Shown here one piece after another: positions 62,931 through 64,000 of a stretch of DNA of 64,000 bases (position 1 is the first letter of the stretch; every line of letters begins with the position of its first letter). Source of the DNA: Novipirellula caenicola (GTDB taxonomy: Bacteria > Planctomycetota > Planctomycetia > Pirellulales > Pirellulaceae); the NCBI RefSeq assembly GCF_039545035.1, contig NZ_BAABRO010000006.1, positions 186,001-250,000 of the forward strand. The letters are read 5' to 3'. A program made the translations under genes and the position numbers. Under the pieces are notes generated by a model that saw only the letters and a program-made list of their open reading frames with translations, had not been told where the DNA came from and made no database searches.

Positions 62931-63191
62931 CGGGATTGCTCCAGGATGGTAGGGTGTCAAACGAGGCAACCGCAGCAAAATTGATGCTGCGGCCTGGTTC
63001 ATGATCGATTCGTCGTCAAGTGATTTCTTGACGGCCGCGGATCTTTCAATCGCGACATGTTGAAACACGCGATGCTGCGATGATCGAAACTTCACGATCG
63101 CTACACCTGGGGGGCGTGTTTCACGAACCTCTCACCCTATCAATGGGCATCGCCGCCGCCGTACCGCCAAAATTGCGGTGGAATCGAGTTG

Positions 63192-64000
63192 TTACACGTC
63201 GATTTCTTCGGCGTCTTCGGCGCGTTCCATGATGAACCGGAAACGCGCCGATGCATCGCGTCCCATCAAATCGCTGATCACGCGATCGGTTTCGAGGTGG
63301 TCGTCGACTTCGACTTTCAACAATCGCCGCGTTCGAGGATTCAGCGTGGTTTCCCAAAGCACCTTGGGCATCATTTCACCGAGACCTTTAAACCGAGTGA
63401 TCTCGGGTTTAGCTCGCTTGGCATGCTCGGCCAAAATTTGCTCGCGATGCTCTTCGTCGTTCGCCCAATACGTTTCTTTGCCGATGTCAATTCGATACAG
63501 CGGCGGGACGGCGATAAACAAATGGCCGTCGGCAATCAACGCGGGCATGTGCCGATAAAAGAACGTCAACAATAGCGTCGTGATGTGATGACCATCGGAG
63601 TCCGCATCCGCGAGCAGGATGATCTTTTGATAACGTAGTGACGCTAGATTTAGGTTCGGACCGATGCCGCATCCAAGCGAGGCGATCATGTCTTGAATTT
63701 CTTTGTTTTCGACAATCTTTTTCAGTGTCGCACTCTCGGTGTTGAGCACCTTTCCTCGCAGCGGCAGGATCGCTTGGTTGTTTCGGTCTCGGCCTTGTTT
63801 GGCACTGCCGCCTGCCGAGTCACCTTCGACGATAAACAGTTCCGAGTTGCCTTTTCCGCTGGCCAAACAATCGCTGAGTTTGCCTGGCAACATCGTCCGT
63901 TTGGCGCCGCCTTTGCGTGAGACGGCTTCCGACGCGGCCCGGGACGCCGCCCGCGCTCGCGCCGCGGCGATGATCCGTGCAATGATCGAATCGGCGATCG
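63192..64000 (-). CDS. DNA gyrase/topoisomerase IV subunit B, C-terminal part (start outside window)
   Basis: The reading frame runs from the stop at 63192 to the window edge without a break, so about 269 C-terminal residues are visible. The first residues inside the window ([26 protein letters not shown]) lead into the Toprim region: [50 protein letters not shown], the metal-binding [21 protein letters not shown] and [23 protein letters not shown]. The enzyme changes DNA supercoiling. Whether it is gyrB or parE cannot be told from this part. Inside the window it is a normal, unbroken family member. Confidence 0.93.
   Translation of the reverse strand, partial: IADSIIARIIAAARARAASRAASEAVSRKGGAKRTMLPGKLSDCLASGKGNSELFIVEGDSAGGSAKQGRDRNNQAILPLRGKVLNTESATLKKIVENKEIQDMIASLGCGIGPNLNLASLRYQKIILLADADSDGHHITTLLLTFFYRHMPALIADGHLFIAVPPLYRIDIGKETYWANDEEHREQILAEHAKRAKPEITRFKGLGEMMPKVLWETTLNPRTRRLLKVEVDDHLETDRVISDLMGRDASARFRFIMERAEDAEEIDV

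Noticed and set aside
1-64000. tRNA, rRNA, CRISPR, prophage, insertion sequence or integrase
   Set aside because: I saw no T-loop pattern, rRNA block, spacer array or transposase/integrase motif on either strand; a covariance-model search would be needed to exclude small RNAs.

Overview
The window reads as chromosomal DNA of a planctomycete, most likely a member of the Pirellulaceae close to Rhodopirellula; the genus is an inference. The support is the set of paralogous families typical of that group: a planctomycete cytochrome (DUF1587/1592/1588/1585) followed by a DUF1552 protein, a DUF1559 pseudopilin-like protein, a sulfatase, squalene-cyclase-fold (alpha/alpha toroid) proteins, zinc-ribbon/membrane proteins and a HINT-domain protein. 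Genes are loosely packed with long intergenic stretches rich in palindromic repeats. I found no rRNA, tRNA, CRISPR array, transposase, integrase or phage gene.

Layout. 1-5.7 kb: 3' end of a sulfatase, a lysine/alanine-rich histone-H1-like protein, a pyrophosphate-dependent phosphofructokinase, a secreted endonuclease/exonuclease/phosphatase-fold protein and small conserved hypotheticals. 6.3-8.1 kb: a non-coding tandem repeat (429 and 461 bp plus a partial third unit). 8.1-18.8 kb: a large MscS-type channel, a DUF1559 protein preceded by a 56-residue lipoprotein, a pair of membrane proteins (von Willebrand A, then zinc-ribbon/TPR) and a DUF1579 protein. 19.0-26.4 kb: planctomycete cytochrome, DUF1552 and ankyrin genes in tight succession, then arsC, a CxxCH-bearing toroid protein and a small conserved protein behind a possible Fur box. 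26.5-33.6 kb: a ferritin-like protein with a second possible Fur box upstream, and a type-I-secretion-like cassette (ABC exporter, HlyD adaptor, TolC) with a divergent winged-helix regulator; the ABC protein has lost its canonical ATPase residues. 33.7-36.3 kb: a marR-pirin-azoR-doxX operon that looks like a quinone/electrophile response. 36.7-44.2 kb: a TPR-like protein, the HINT protein, a membrane-anchored toroid protein and an autotransporter flanked by inverted copies of a small repeat. 44.6-53.1 kb: an SF2 helicase, an M28 peptidase of glutaminyl-cyclase type, a POTRA protein without a visible barrel and two small membrane proteins. 53.3-64 kb: oligoendopeptidase F, a beta-CASP nuclease, a YihY/BrkB protein, a compact floA-hydrolase-moaD-moaE-cysteine desulfurase run, a His/Gly/Tyr-rich secreted protein and the 3' part of a gyrB/parE gene.

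How the genes work together. The clearest functional units are the type-I-secretion-like cassette, the MarR-controlled detoxification operon, the possibly iron-regulated pair around the ferritin gene, the cytochrome/DUF1552/ankyrin set, and the molybdopterin-synthase genes coupled by 4-nt overlaps to a cysteine desulfurase. The observations I rate highest are the degenerate ABC exporter, the HINT protein with an altered C-terminal splice block, the tandem repeat carrying a GNRA-type hairpin, and a palindrome family with a constant TGGC loop.
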